Below, one piece after another: positions 44,052-53,736 of a stretch of 64,000 bases of DNA. Below the pieces are notes generated by a model, which had not been told where the DNA came from, did no database searches, and saw nothing but the letters and a program-made list of their open reading frames with translations. Numbering within the stretch: the stretch's first letter is position 1; every line of letters starts with the position of its first letter. Source of the DNA: an uncultured Flavobacteriaceae bacterium (GTDB lineage: Bacteria; Bacteroidota; Bacteroidia; Flavobacteriales; Flavobacteriaceae); the NCBI GenBank assembly GCA_947498845.1, contig CANMLX010000014.1:28225-92224 (forward strand), written 5' to 3'. The position numbers and the translations under genes were made by a program.

Positions 44052-45962
44052 TTATTGTTTTTTGATTAATATCACTTTTGCTTTATCTAAACGTGCAACT
44101 TCTTTATAAAAAGCTCTAAAACTATCGTAATATTCTTTTGGATATAAGCCATCGTTTACAGAAAACTCTCTACTATAGCTTAAAGAATTATTTTTCTGGT
44201 TTAGAACAATTTCTGTTTTATAATGTCCATATTTATTTTCCAGTGAAGCATTCTTTGGCAAGGATTCGACTACGTATCCAGACGGAAGTTCAATCTCAAC
44301 ATTATCTTTATCTATAAAACCTCTTTTTATTTCAAATGGCAATGTCCTGTTTTTATAACGGTTGGGAACATGCGCATTTCTATTTAAAATATTAACCTCA
44401 AATAGCATTCTATCTCCAACATTTTTCGAATATTTTTTAGCAGATAAGCTAAGACTTTCTTCAAACTGAATAGCGGCTTTGTTATTATTTATATCTATTT
44501 TATCTATAGTCAAGTTATTTATATAATTCCAACGCTTTTTATAGGTAACATCTTTATCTCTTGCTTCATAATCTTCAATTCTATATTTGTCATTATACTG
44601 AATTCCCATAGATATCATTTTTAAATCTGCTTTTAAATATCCTTCTTCTGAAATAGAGCAATACCCCTTTAACACTTGAGAATTTTCAGCTTTTGTATAT
44701 TTTTTTGTCCGCTTTATTTCTGCTCCGTCTGGTTTAATTATAAGCGCATCTCTATCGTCTGTAAAACTTCCTATAAAACCAAATGGTACCTTTTGGCTTG
44801 TGCATTCAAGCCAAATATTTTCACCATCTATAGGTAGTGTTAAACAAGCATGATTTCCCTGCATAGATGTAAAATCTTTATCCATATTTCTTTGATTTCT
44901 ACCTGCAAATATCACTGTATAATTGGACTCTATACCCACCGCATCTAGTAAAGACATGGTATAATTAGTTAATGCTTTACAATCGCCATAACCTAATTTA
45001 TCTACATATGAAGCACTATAGGGTTTCCACCCCCCTATCCCAATTTGTACACTAACATATCTTGTTTTGTCTTGCACATATTGATAGATTTTTTTCGCTT
45101 TATCAATAGTGCTTTTCTCATTTTTTACTAGTTCTTTAATGGCATTTATGGTGCTTTCAGGTAAATCATTTGCCGCCTTCACTAAGTCATTATACATCCA
45201 TTTTCCAAAATCGTTCCAGTTTTCTACTGTAGTTTCTACGCCTTCTAAAGAGAATTGTTTTGATGCAAATAACACTTTAGGTGTGATTGTTTGTAATGGA
45301 GGGCTATAAGATTCCTTTTTAAACACCTCTACATTAGTTAATTTATATCTTATATTTCCTTCTGAAATTTCTTTTTCAACATTAAATTCTTCAGTATTAA
45401 TTTCTTTTTTTCTCAAACTAATATGTTGAGGATAGGAAATTTTATAAGTACTATTTTCTATACTCAAAAAATAACCTCTTATTGGAAAAAACTGAGGTAT
45501 AAAAGCTGTATTACTTGTTGTTATTTCAGAAACAAACTCTATGGTATAGGGATATGTTGTGGGTGTATAGTTTAAATATTTTACTCTTGAATCTGAGTAT
45601 AAAGTACCTCCACTCACGGCACTTACATCTTCAAAATCACCTTTCTTTATTTTCTTTATTTGTTGTCCAAATTCATTATAAACTGCTGCTTGTAATGCTT
45701 TTATTTTTACATTTTTATCGTAATGTACATATGCATTAACATATTTACTCCCTTTCTTATTAAAAATAGTTACAACTCTTTTTTCTTTTACTACCATTCC
45801 ATTAATGGAATTTATAGAAACATTAGTCTCACTAGATCTCATTACTGCATAAGCATTTTTCTTCAGGTGCTCTGGAATTGTCAAAGCTGAGTATAAGTTA
45901 CCTTGAGAAAAAACATTTAGAGTTAATAAAAAGAGAGAGAACGTTATATGCCTTAATTTCAT
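44052..45962 (-). CDS. DUF3857 transglutaminase-like protein, active-site cysteine present
   Basis: 636 residues with signal peptide (ITFSLFLLTLNVFSQG), DUF3857 domain (about 40-240), and a transglutaminase-like core. That core contains GYGDCKALTNYTMSLLDAVGIESNY (Cys about 329) and GNHACLTLPI with the expected histidine. The acidic third position reads IWLECTS, with Glu where Asp is more usual. It is probably a secreted cysteine protease or transglutaminase-like enzyme, with unknown substrate. It is the first gene of a minus-strand unit with its degenerate paralogue, the MazG-like gene and perhaps further genes. Confidence 0.88.
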   Translation of the reverse strand: MKLRHITFSLFLLTLNVFSQGNLYSALTIPEHLKKNAYAVMRSSETNVSINSINGMVVKEKRVVTIFNKKGSKYVNAYVHYDKNVKIKALQAAVYNEFGQQIKKIKKGDFEDVSAVSGGTLYSDSRVKYLNYTPTTYPYTIEFVSEITTSNTAFIPQFFPIRGYFLSIENSTYKISYPQHISLRKKEINTEEFNVEKEISEGNIRYKLTNVEVFKKESYSPPLQTITPKVLFASKQFSLEGVETTVENWNDFGKWMYNDLVKAANDLPESTINAIKELVKNEKSTIDKAKKIYQYVQDKTRYVSVQIGIGGWKPYSASYVDKLGYGDCKALTNYTMSLLDAVGIESNYTVIFAGRNQRNMDKDFTSMQGNHACLTLPIDGENIWLECTSQKVPFGFIGSFTDDRDALIIKPDGAEIKRTKKYTKAENSQVLKGYCSISEEGYLKADLKMISMGIQYNDKYRIEDYEARDKDVTYKKRWNYINNLTIDKIDINNNKAAIQFEESLSLSAKKYSKNVGDRMLFEVNILNRNAHVPNRYKNRTLPFEIKRGFIDKDNVEIELPSGYVVESLPKNASLENKYGHYKTEIVLNQKNNSLSYSREFSVNDGLYPKEYYDSFRAFYKEVARLDKAKVILIKKQ

Positions 45963-46137
45963 AGGTTAGATCCAATATTTAGCGCAATATAGAGCATTAG
46001 TATTTTATAATTTTACGGAAAACCGTAATTGTTTTATGGATTATAATTTGGAATTTCAAATAGAAAGTCTTAATGATTTACAAGAAACCGTCATACAACC
46101 TAACTTTAACAATATCAATAACATCTACATTGTTTAT

Positions 46138-46590
46138 CTATTGTTTGTTTTTAGAATCTATAATTATAGTTACTGGACCATCATTAATAAGTGCTACTTG
46201 CATATTAGCTCCAAACGTTCCTGTTTGGATTGGTTTACCTAACTTATTTTCTAGCTTTTGAATAAATGTTTTATATAAAGGAATAGCTATTTCTGGTCTT
46301 GCAGCTTTGATGTAACTAGGCCTATTCCCTTTTTTTGTTGCTGCATGTAATGTAAATTGGCTTACAACTATAATATCGCCATCAACATCTAACAAAGCCT
46401 TGTTCATTAATCCAGTATCATCACTAAAGATTCTTAAGTTTATAATTTTATTACATAACCAATTTATGTCTTCTTGCGTATCGTCACTCACAATACCTAG
46501 TAGAACTAACAAACCTTTTTCTATTGAGGCCACTTTTTTATTGGCAATAGTTACACTTGCTCCAGTTACTCTTTGGATGACTATTTTCAT
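46138..46590 (-). CDS. dtd: D-aminoacyl-tRNA deacylase
   Basis: 150 residues, the exact family length. It removes D-amino acids (and glycine from tRNA-Ala) from mischarged tRNA. The cross-subunit motifs are present: VVSQFTLHA (SQF motif, about 75-83) and LINDGPVTIII (GP motif, about 133-143). MKIVIQRVTGASVTI is a typical start. It follows rsgA in the same direction after an 85-base gap. Confidence 0.95.
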   Translation of the reverse strand: MKIVIQRVTGASVTIANKKVASIEKGLLVLLGIVSDDTQEDINWLCNKIINLRIFSDDTGLMNKALLDVDGDIIVVSQFTLHAATKKGNRPSYIKAARPEIAIPLYKTFIQKLENKLGKPIQTGTFGANMQVALINDGPVTIIIDSKNKQ

Positions 46591-46675
46591 GCACTTATTT
46601 TTAATTGATTTCCAATAGTAATAACAGGTAACATATTAATAATGCAGTGTATTTAAAAATCGGGTATGGCTATTT

Positions 46676-47626
46676 TTATTCGTTATCCCAATCGTCTGTT
46701 CTGTAATGCTCATTTTCTCCCTGCAATATTTGTAAATAACTACGGTATCTAGAGTACTCTACTTCATTGTTATCCAAAGCTGCTTTTACAGCGCATTTAG
46801 GCTCTTGAACATGTAAACAGTTATTAAACTTACAATCTTGTTTTAATGCAAATATCTCAGGAAAATAATCCCCAACTTCTTCTTTATCCATATCTACTAC
46901 GCCAAAACCTTTTATGCCTGGTGTATCTATTATTTTTCCTCCAAAACTAGTATCAAACATTTCGGCAAAAGTAGTTGTATGCTGTCCTTGCATATGCAAA
47001 CTGGAAATCTCTTTTGTTTTTAAATTTAAGTTTCGCTCAATAGCATTAACTAAAGTAGACTTTCCTACTCCCGAATGCCCAGAAAACATGCTTACCTTAT
47101 CTTTCATCAATGCTTTAACCTTATCTATATTTTTTCCTGTTTTTGCCGAAATACCAATGCACTCATACCCTATTTTTCGATATACATGTGCTAAATATTT
47201 CACTTCAAGTAAGGTATCTTCATCATAAACATCTATTTTATTAAACAACAATACTGTTTCTATAGAATAAGCTTCGGCTGTTACTAAAAACCGATCGATA
47301 AAACTGGTTAATGTTGGTGGGTTATTAATCGTTATTAGCAAAAACACCTGATCTATATTAGCAGATATAATGTGGGTTTGTTTAGACAGATTAACAGACT
47401 TTCTAACAATAAAATTCTTCCTATCATGAATTTTATAGATAACCCCAGACACTTCATCACTATTGGTTTCTACTTCAAAATCCACAATATCCCCTACTGC
47501 AATTGGATTGGTACTTTTAATACCTTTTATGCGAAACTTACCTTTAATACGACATTGGTAAAAGTCTCCTAATTGAGTTTTTACGGTATACCAACTTCCT
47601 GTAGATTTATAAACGTGTCCTGTCAT
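46676..47626 (-). CDS. rsgA: Ribosome small-subunit biogenesis GTPase
   Basis: 316 residues. An N-terminal OB fold (about 1-75) precedes a circularly permuted GTPase: LLFNKIDVYD (G4, about 128-137), GISAKTGKN (G5), GHSGVGKST (G1, about 182-190), DTPGIKGFG (G3, about 237-245). A C-terminal zinc region with CKFNNCLHVQEPKC follows (about 266-279). It matures the 30S subunit late in assembly. ATG 47626 is used; an overlapping ATG four bases upstream is out of frame. Confidence 0.95.
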   Translation of the reverse strand: MTGHVYKSTGSWYTVKTQLGDFYQCRIKGKFRIKGIKSTNPIAVGDIVDFEVETNSDEVSGVIYKIHDRKNFIVRKSVNLSKQTHIISANIDQVFLLITINNPPTLTSFIDRFLVTAEAYSIETVLLFNKIDVYDEDTLLEVKYLAHVYRKIGYECIGISAKTGKNIDKVKALMKDKVSMFSGHSGVGKSTLVNAIERNLNLKTKEISSLHMQGQHTTTFAEMFDTSFGGKIIDTPGIKGFGVVDMDKEEVGDYFPEIFALKQDCKFNNCLHVQEPKCAVKAALDNNEVEYSRYRSYLQILQGENEHYRTDDWDNE

Positions 47627-47670
47627 TCATGTGATTATACCACAAAATAACAATTTTTAAATCTAAAACA

Positions 47671-48318
47671 TTAGCCTTTGATTGCTTTTTTAGCATCTAA
47701 TTGCTGTCCATCTGCCACAATATTTATAATGTACATCCCTTTAGGTTGATTAGACAGATCAATTAACACCTTATTGTTATTAATGTTGTTATAATTTCTA
47801 GCTTGAACAATTCGTCCAGCCATATTAGCTACTTGTATTATAACCAGCTTATAAGCTTTAAGTAAATTAAGCTTAAAACGACCTTCTCTGGATGGGTTTG
47901 GATATAGTGATTCTGTAATTATATTTGATTTTTTTAAGCCTATTGAATCACCTACAGTCTTACTTGTTAAATAGCAATTAGTATGACAAGAAAATCTAGT
48001 TACTCCATAACTAACAACTGTAACCTCATCCAAAGCGATATTACCTGCAAGCTTTATTTTAGTACCTTTCTGTTTACCAACTTTAACTTCTTTGGTATTA
48101 TATCCTAAATAAGACACTAAAAGTGTATCATTTTCTTTAGCTTCAATTTCAAAATTGCCCTCTAAATCTGCAACTGTACCTTTTGTAGAATCTTTAATAA
48201 TAATATTAGCTCCTGCCAAAGCACCTATATCATCATAAACATACCCAGTAATTGTTTTTTGAGCATTAGTTTGCAATGTAATGTTCAAAAAGAACAGTAA
48301 TAATGTAATTTTTCTCAT
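47671..48318 (-). CDS. Secreted protein with CarboxypepD_reg-like domain and T9SS sorting domain
   Basis: 215 residues. A signal peptide (ITLLLFFLNITLQTNAQ) precedes a CarboxypepD_reg-like beta sandwich (KTITGYVYDDIGALAGANIIIKDS ... LLVSYLGYNTKEVKVG, about 20-100), like the N-terminal domain of SusC receptors. A linker with a CHTNC motif then leads to a T9SS type A sorting domain (LYPNPSREGRFKLNLL ... LIDLSNQPKGMYIINIV, about 135-210). No barrel or enzyme domain is present. Function unknown. Confidence 0.78.
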   Translation of the reverse strand: MRKITLLLFFLNITLQTNAQKTITGYVYDDIGALAGANIIIKDSTKGTVADLEGNFEIEAKENDTLLVSYLGYNTKEVKVGKQKGTKIKLAGNIALDEVTVVSYGVTRFSCHTNCYLTSKTVGDSIGLKKSNIITESLYPNPSREGRFKLNLLKAYKLVIIQVANMAGRIVQARNYNNINNNKVLIDLSNQPKGMYIINIVADGQQLDAKKAIKG

Positions 48319-48501
48319 GTTTTTATTGTATTGGTTGATGCTTCAAACTTATGTTAAGCTTAATCTTTACAAAAATGAGAATGAGTGAATGCTACTTTTG
48401 GTTTAGCCAACACTTAAAAGTTAAAAGTATTAAAATGTAATCCTTATCCATAAATGTTTTATGAAAGTTTCTTAAAAAATATTTTCAATCTAAAAAATCA
48501 C

Positions 48502-48509
48502 TATATTTG
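48502..48509 (+). promoter_or_regulatory. Candidate -7 box of rpsO
   Basis: TATATTTG matches TAnnTTTG, about 54 bases before the S15 start codon. A T-rich TTTTC lies about 16 bases upstream. Confidence 0.5.
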
Positions 48510-48514
48510 CCGCT

Positions 48515-48531
48515 CGAAAGAAAGGCTTTCG
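48515..48531 (+). promoter_or_regulatory. Hairpin in the rpsO leader
   Basis: CGAAAG-AAAGG-CTTTCG, just after the predicted transcription start and 32 bases before the ATG. S15 mRNAs are often autoregulated through leader structures; that this is one is inference. Confidence 0.3.
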
Positions 48532-48563
48532 TGTACATAACAATCATTTACAATAATATTAGC

Positions 48564-48833
48564 ATGTATTTAGGCAAAGAAGCAAAAGAAGAACTTTTCG
48601 CAAAACACGGTAAAGGGAAAGCCGATACTGGTTCTGCAGAAGGACAGATTGCGTTATTTACGCACAGAATTAATCACTTAACAGAACACTTAAAAAAGAA
48701 TCGTAAAGATTATAATACAGAGCGTTCCTTAGTAAAACTAGTAGGAAAGCGTCGTGCTTTACTAGATTACTTAACTAAAAAAGATATCTTAAGATATCGT
48801 GCCATAGTTAAAGAATTAGGATTAAGAAAATAA
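48564..48833 (+). CDS. rpsO: 30S ribosomal protein S15
   Basis: 89 residues from ATG 48564 (MYLGKEAKEELFAKHGKGKADTGS), the standard S15 length; an open frame 19 codons upstream is leader, not protein. S15 binds the central domain of 16S rRNA early in assembly. The conserved block GSAEGQIALFTHRINHLTEHLKKNRKDY and SLVKLVGKRRALLDYL are present. It is followed by a terminator and then pnp, the classical rpsO-pnp neighbourhood. Confidence 0.97.
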   Translation: MYLGKEAKEELFAKHGKGKADTGSAEGQIALFTHRINHLTEHLKKNRKDYNTERSLVKLVGKRRALLDYLTKKDILRYRAIVKELGLRK

Positions 48834-48837
48834 TAAG

Positions 48838-48859
48838 AAGAGGCTTTTAAAAGCCTCTT
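48838..48859 (+). terminator. Terminator after rpsO
   Basis: AAGAGGCTTTT / AAAAGCCTCTT, a perfect 11-bp stem continuing into TTTCGTTTT. It lies five bases past the rpsO stop and may partly uncouple pnp from rpsO. Confidence 0.75.
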
Positions 48860-49058
48860 TTTCGTTTTAACCTTAGGATGGATAACCACCTAATAAATAT
48901 AATAACTCAAGCGTAAGAGTTTAAACTACGTAATTTTATAATTAAGCAGATCCTGATGTTTCAGGATACATAGTTTTTCATTGGTCTAGGCATTAGCCAC
49001 TTTAAACAACTACACACAACAACACAACGACCATTGTTTAATTAGAATTAAAAAATTT

Positions 49059-51323
49059 ATGATTCCACAAGTTTTTAAAGAGGTTATAGACCTTGGTGAT
49101 GGTAGAGAAATTTCTATCGAAACTGGAAAATTAGCAAAACAAGCGCATGGTAGCGTTGTTGTGCAATCTGGAAAATGTATGTTATTATGTACAGTTGTTT
49201 CCAACTACAAATCTGCAGATGTCGATTTTTTACCGTTAACTGTAGATTATCGCGAAAAATTTGCTGCCGCTGGACGTTATCCTGGTGGTTTTTTTAAACG
49301 AGAAGCCAGACCTAGTGATGGCGAAGTTTTAACAATGCGCTTAGTGGATCGTGTTTTACGTCCATTATTCCCAAAAGATTACCATTCTGAAACTCAGGTA
49401 ATGATTCAATTAATGTCTCATGATCCAGAAGTTATGCCAGATGCAATGGCTGGATTAGCCGCTTCGGCAGCTATACAATTATCGGACTTTCCATTTGAAT
49501 GCCCTATTTCTGAAGCCAGAGTTGGTCGCGTTAATGGTGAATTTATTGTTAACCCTACAAGAGCGCAATTAGAAGAATCTGATATTGACATGATGATAGG
49601 TGCTTCTGCCGATTCTGTAATGATGGTTGAAGGTGAAATGGATGAGATTTCTGAAGAGGAAATGACAGAAGCTATTAAGTTTGCACACGAAGCTATTAAA
49701 GTACAATGTGCCGCTCAAGTTGCTTTAGCTGAAGCTTTTGGTAAAAAAGAGGTTCGTGAATACGAACCAGAAAGAGCCGATGAAGATTTAGCAAAGAAAA
49801 TTCATGATATGGCATACGATAAAGTGTATGCTGTTGCTAAAGCAGGATCTTCTAAACATGAAAGAGGTGCTGCATTTGCAGAAATTAAAGAAGAAATTAT
49901 CGCAAGTTTTTCTGAAGAAGAGGTTGAAGATTTTGGTGAATTAATTTCTAAATACTACTCTAAAGCCGAAAAAGCAGCTGTTAGAGATTTAACTTTAAAC
50001 GAAGGCTTACGTTTAGACGGACGTAAAACAACAGATATTAGACCAATTTGGTGTGAGGTTGATTATTTACCATCAACACATGGTTCTTCTATATTTACAC
50101 GCGGGGAAACTCAAGCTTTAGCTACTGTTACTTTAGGAACAAGTAGAGAGGCCAACCAAATAGACATGCCTTCTTACGAAGGTGAAGAGCGTTTCTATTT
50201 ACATTATAACTTCCCACCGTTTTCAACTGGCGAAGCTAGACCTATTCGAGGGACATCTCGTCGTGAAGTAGGACATGGTAACTTAGCGCAACGTGCTTTA
50301 AAAGGGATGGTTCCAGAAGATTGTCCTTACACAGTACGTGTAGTTTCAGAAATATTAGAATCTAATGGTTCTTCTTCTATGGCTACAGTTTGTGCTGGTA
50401 CTATGGCAATGATGGATGCAGGTGTACAGTTAAAGAAACCTGTTTCTGGTATTGCAATGGGATTAATCTCTGATGCCGATTCTGGAAAATATGCTGTACT
50501 CTCTGATATTTTAGGTGATGAAGATCACTTGGGAGACATGGACTTTAAAGTTACTGGTACAGAAGACGGTATTACTGCTTGCCAAATGGATATTAAGGTA
50601 AAAGGTTTAAGCTACGAGATTTTAGTGAATGCACTTAAACAAGCTCGTGATGGCCGTTTACATATCTTAGGCAAAATTACTGATACCATTGAAGCTCCAA
50701 ATGCAGAGGTTAAAGAGCATGCACCAACAATGGTTACAAGACGTATTCCAAATGAATTTATTGGTGCTTTAATTGGTCCTGGAGGAAAAGTAATTCAAGA
50801 ATTACAAAAAGAAACAGAAACAACTATTGTTATAAACGAAGACCCTGTTACCGAAGAAGGTGTTGTTGAAATTTTAGGCGTAGGTAGTAAAGGTATAGAT
50901 GCTGTTTTAGCAAAAATAGACGCATTATTATTTAAACCAGAAGTAGGTAGCGTTTACGAAGTTAAGGCAATTAAAATACTTGACTTTGGCGCTGTGGTAG
51001 AATATACAGAAGCACCAGGGAATGAGGTACTGCTTCATGTTAGTGAATTAGCATGGGAACGTACCGAAAATGTTTCTGATGTTATAAAAATTGGAGATGT
51101 TATTGATGTGAAATACTTTGGTGTAGACCCCAAAACACGAAAAGAAAAAGTATCTCGCAAGGCTATTTTACCAAAACCAGAAGGTTGGCAACCAAGACCG
51201 CCAAGAGACAATAAAGGTGGTGGACGTGACAACCGTGGTAGAGATAATCGTGGACGCGATAATAGAAATCGCGATAACCGTCGTGACGATAGAAAACCTA
51301 GAGAAGACAAGAAAGAGGATTAA
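49059..51323 (+). CDS. pnp: Polyribonucleotide nucleotidyltransferase (PNPase)
   Basis: 754 residues. Two RNase PH domains (about 1-225 and 320-550), a helical linker, a KH domain ([22 protein letters not shown], about 563-584), and an S1 domain ([20 protein letters not shown], about 630-700) appear in the canonical order. It degrades RNA 3' to 5' phosphorolytically. The tail after residue 705 is an Arg/Gly/Asp/Asn-rich low-complexity segment made of [14 protein letters not shown] repeats, likely disordered and RNA-binding. It ends in a strong terminator at 51348. Confidence 0.97.
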   Translation: MIPQVFKEVIDLGDGREISIETGKLAKQAHGSVVVQSGKCMLLCTVVSNYKSADVDFLPLTVDYREKFAAAGRYPGGFFKREARPSDGEVLTMRLVDRVLRPLFPKDYHSETQVMIQLMSHDPEVMPDAMAGLAASAAIQLSDFPFECPISEARVGRVNGEFIVNPTRAQLEESDIDMMIGASADSVMMVEGEMDEISEEEMTEAIKFAHEAIKVQCAAQVALAEAFGKKEVREYEPERADEDLAKKIHDMAYDKVYAVAKAGSSKHERGAAFAEIKEEIIASFSEEEVEDFGELISKYYSKAEKAAVRDLTLNEGLRLDGRKTTDIRPIWCEVDYLPSTHGSSIFTRGETQALATVTLGTSREANQIDMPSYEGEERFYLHYNFPPFSTGEARPIRGTSRREVGHGNLAQRALKGMVPEDCPYTVRVVSEILESNGSSSMATVCAGTMAMMDAGVQLKKPVSGIAMGLISDADSGKYAVLSDILGDEDHLGDMDFKVTGTEDGITACQMDIKVKGLSYEILVNALKQARDGRLHILGKITDTIEAPNAEVKEHAPTMVTRRIPNEFIGALIGPGGKVIQELQKETETTIVINEDPVTEEGVVEILGVGSKGIDAVLAKIDALLFKPEVGSVYEVKAIKILDFGAVVEYTEAPGNEVLLHVSELAWERTENVSDVIKIGDVIDVKYFGVDPKTRKEKVSRKAILPKPEGWQPRPPRDNKGGGRDNRGRDNRGRDNRNRDNRRDDRKPREDKKED

Positions 51324-51347
51324 GTGTTTTCTTGTTAAAATATATGT

Positions 51348-51375
51348 AAAGCCCGTCAAAATTTTGACGGGCTTT
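51348..51375 (+). terminator. Terminator after pnp
   Basis: A perfect AAAGCCCGTCAAAA / TTTTGACGGGCTTT stem of 14 bp (tight turn at the centre) ending in TTT, 25 bases past the stop codon. Confidence 0.85.
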
Positions 51376-51426
51376 TTTATGTGGCACACTTTGGTTAAAC
51401 TCGCTTTATGCAATAGAAGGTTGTAG

Positions 51427-51518
51427 ATGCAAGAAATACTTACTTTTTCTAGATTTTAGTACCGCATGTGCGGGAGTGAAATTAAAAAACGCAGCGAAGC
51501 GCTAGTATTTGCAATAGC
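51427..51518. repeat. Short palindromic intergenic repeat
   Basis: TGCAAGAAATACTT at the left and AGCGCTAGTATTTGCA at the right are approximate inverse copies. Between them lies the hairpin CCGCATGTGCGG and GCAGCGAAGCGC. This looks like a member of a dispersed REP-like family. Confidence 0.4.
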
Positions 51519-51677
51519 TACAAGATGTAAAAAATTTTCTATTGTATAAAATGGGTTAAATATCGCATAAACAATTATTAGGTTCAATCTTAAATTTAAT
51601 TAAAACTACAATAATTTGAAAAAAACAGTTTTCTTATTAATTAAGATTAAACTATCTTTATGTAAATTCAACCTATA

Positions 51678-53735
51678 ATGTTTAGTAAAATTCTTACTTT
51701 TCTATATTGCTGTTTGTTATTAAACTCTTGCTCAAATACCCCTAAGTTAACCGATGTAGAAAAAAAATGGCTAAAGGATAATAGTAATCTTAAGGTATCT
51801 CTGTTTGCCGACTTTCCTCCATATCAATTCCTTAATAAACAAAATAATATTGATGGTGTATTTATTGACTACTTAGATTTAATTGAAAAAAAAATAGATT
51901 ACAAATTTCAAAGAATTACCTACTCCGATTGGGAAAAATTAATAGATGATATTAAAAATAAGAAAAGCGATGTTATTTTAGAGATTCAAGAAACTAAAAG
52001 TAGAGACACCCTTTTAGATTTTTTTTCATTAGACTTTAAAACAAACTTTGTTCTTGTTACAAGAAAAGATACAAGTTACAGTAATAAAATAAACGACTAT
52101 GAACACAAAAACTTTATTTTACCGAAGGATTATGCAATAACAGAAATGATCCTAAACAAATTCCCTAATTTAAATATCACTAAAGCAAATAGTGAATATG
52201 AGTGTTTAAAACAATTAAATGAAGGAAAATATGATGCTTTTATAGGTGCTAAAGCTATAGTGAATTACTACATAAAAAATAATAAGTTTGAAGATATTCA
52301 TATCGCATCAGATCTAAAAAAATTTTATATCCCATCTACTGGAGTGCTAAAAGACCGTAAAATATTAAGCCGTATTTTAAAAAAAGCAACTGCTAGTGTA
52401 ACCAATAAGGAAAAAAGAATGATCTATAACAAATGGTTCTTATCTCCAGTAAAGCCTTTTTATTTAAAATCTAAATTTTGGGTTATCTTATGCTTTAGTG
52501 TTAGCTTACTTTTTCTATCTGTAATACTATTCAATAGGTTTTTAAAATACAAAATCAATCAAAAAACACACGAATTACAAATTGCTAAAGAACAAGCCGA
52601 AAAAAGTGATCAATTTAAGACCAACTTCATTCATAACATTTCACATGAAATACGTACACCTATGAATGGGATTATGGGGTTTTCTGAACTGTTAAAATCT
52701 GACCATTTAACCACACAAGATCGAAAAAATTATACCGATATTATTATAAATAACAGTCAACAACTTTTAAATGTTATTGATGATATATTGGCCATTTCTA
52801 GTTTACAAACCAACCAAACCGAATTAAAAGCTTCTCCAACAAATCTCAATCAGGTTTTCGACGATTTAGAAAACAATTTTAAAGCCGAAGCGAAAAGGAA
52901 AAATTTAAATCTATTTATAATAAAGAACAAGACTCACGAAAATGAGTTTTTTATAATAGATGTCAATAAACTTAAAAAAGCATTAAGCAACTTAATAGAT
53001 AATGCTATAAAATTTACAGAAAAGGGTCATATAGAGGTAACCTATACCATTGTTACCAATAAGTTACTCATTAAAATATTAGATACAGGTATTGGTATTA
53101 AAAAAGATTTTGAAACCGCCGCCTTTAAAAGCTTCTCTCAACTGGAACAAGAAATTTCAAAAAAATATAGTGGTTTGGGATTAGGCTTAACTTTAGCGAA
53201 ACAAAACATTGCCTTAATTGGAGGGCAAATCGATTTTATATCTCAAATAGATAAGGGTACTACTTTTATTATTACATTACCATACAATAAAATAGAAAAA
53301 AGCGATATATCATCAAATGCAATAAATAAAATATTAGAAAAAAATAATGCTTATACTATTTTAATTGTTGAAGATACAGATGTGAATTTTTTACTTTTAA
53401 AGGCTTTTCTAAAAAAAATAAAAAACTATAATTTTAATATTATTCAAGCCAAAAACGGAAAAGAAGCAACACTTATTTGTGAGCAAAATAGCTTTATAGA
53501 CTTAATATTCATGGATATTAGAATGCCTATTATGGATGGCTATCAGGCTACACAAATAATAAAAAAAACTAACCCAAATATTCCTATAATAGCACATACT
53601 GCCTATTCTGAATCTAGAGATATAGACAAAGCTATAAGGTGCGGTTGCGATGATTTTATATCTAAACCAGTGAACCCAATATCTCTGGTTAAAATAGTGG
53701 AGCGCTTTCTTACCAAAAACCAACTAGCGAACTAA
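51678..53735 (+). CDS. Hybrid sensor histidine kinase with periplasmic solute-binding domain
   Basis: 685 residues. A lipobox-like signal (LLLNSCSN) is followed by a family 3 solute-binding domain (about 30-260; VSLFADFPPYQFLN, then GVFIDYLDLIEKK). One membrane helix follows near 268-290, then HisKA with HNISHEIRTPMNG (phospho-His about 322). The HATPase domain has its N box (SNLIDNAIKFTEKG) and G boxes (DTGIGIKKD, YSGLGLGLTLAK). A receiver domain ends the protein (ILIVEDTDVN, phospho-Asp in LIFMDIRMP about 611). The layout resembles EvgS/BvgS. No HTH output and no partner regulator are adjacent. It ends one base from the convergent peptidase gene. Confidence 0.9.
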   Translation: MFSKILTFLYCCLLLNSCSNTPKLTDVEKKWLKDNSNLKVSLFADFPPYQFLNKQNNIDGVFIDYLDLIEKKIDYKFQRITYSDWEKLIDDIKNKKSDVILEIQETKSRDTLLDFFSLDFKTNFVLVTRKDTSYSNKINDYEHKNFILPKDYAITEMILNKFPNLNITKANSEYECLKQLNEGKYDAFIGAKAIVNYYIKNNKFEDIHIASDLKKFYIPSTGVLKDRKILSRILKKATASVTNKEKRMIYNKWFLSPVKPFYLKSKFWVILCFSVSLLFLSVILFNRFLKYKINQKTHELQIAKEQAEKSDQFKTNFIHNISHEIRTPMNGIMGFSELLKSDHLTTQDRKNYTDIIINNSQQLLNVIDDILAISSLQTNQTELKASPTNLNQVFDDLENNFKAEAKRKNLNLFIIKNKTHENEFFIIDVNKLKKALSNLIDNAIKFTEKGHIEVTYTIVTNKLLIKILDTGIGIKKDFETAAFKSFSQLEQEISKKYSGLGLGLTLAKQNIALIGGQIDFISQIDKGTTFIITLPYNKIEKSDISSNAINKILEKNNAYTILIVEDTDVNFLLLKAFLKKIKNYNFNIIQAKNGKEATLICEQNSFIDLIFMDIRMPIMDGYQATQIIKKTNPNIPIIAHTAYSESRDIDKAIRCGCDDFISKPVNPISLVKIVERFLTKNQLAN

Positions 53736-53736
53736 A

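Larger units (their letters stand above)
51324..51677. other. Intergenic region after pnp
   Basis: About 350 bp: the pnp terminator, a small palindromic segment at 51427-51518, and a TATCTTTA box at 51653-51660, near-consensus for the histidine kinase gene. No gene seen. Confidence 0.6.

Noticed and set aside
46036..46261. Short plus-strand ORFs over the 3' end of dtd
   Set aside because: They overlap dtd in antisense and show no conserved features.
48507..48563. Extended N-terminus of S15
   Set aside because: The extra 19 codons overlap the predicted promoter -7 box and leader hairpin and have no counterpart in the S15 family.
51035..51413. Antisense ORFs opposite the end of pnp
   Set aside because: They arise from the repetitive Arg/Gly-coding tail of PNPase read in reverse (Ser/Leu/Arg-rich) and have no independent support.
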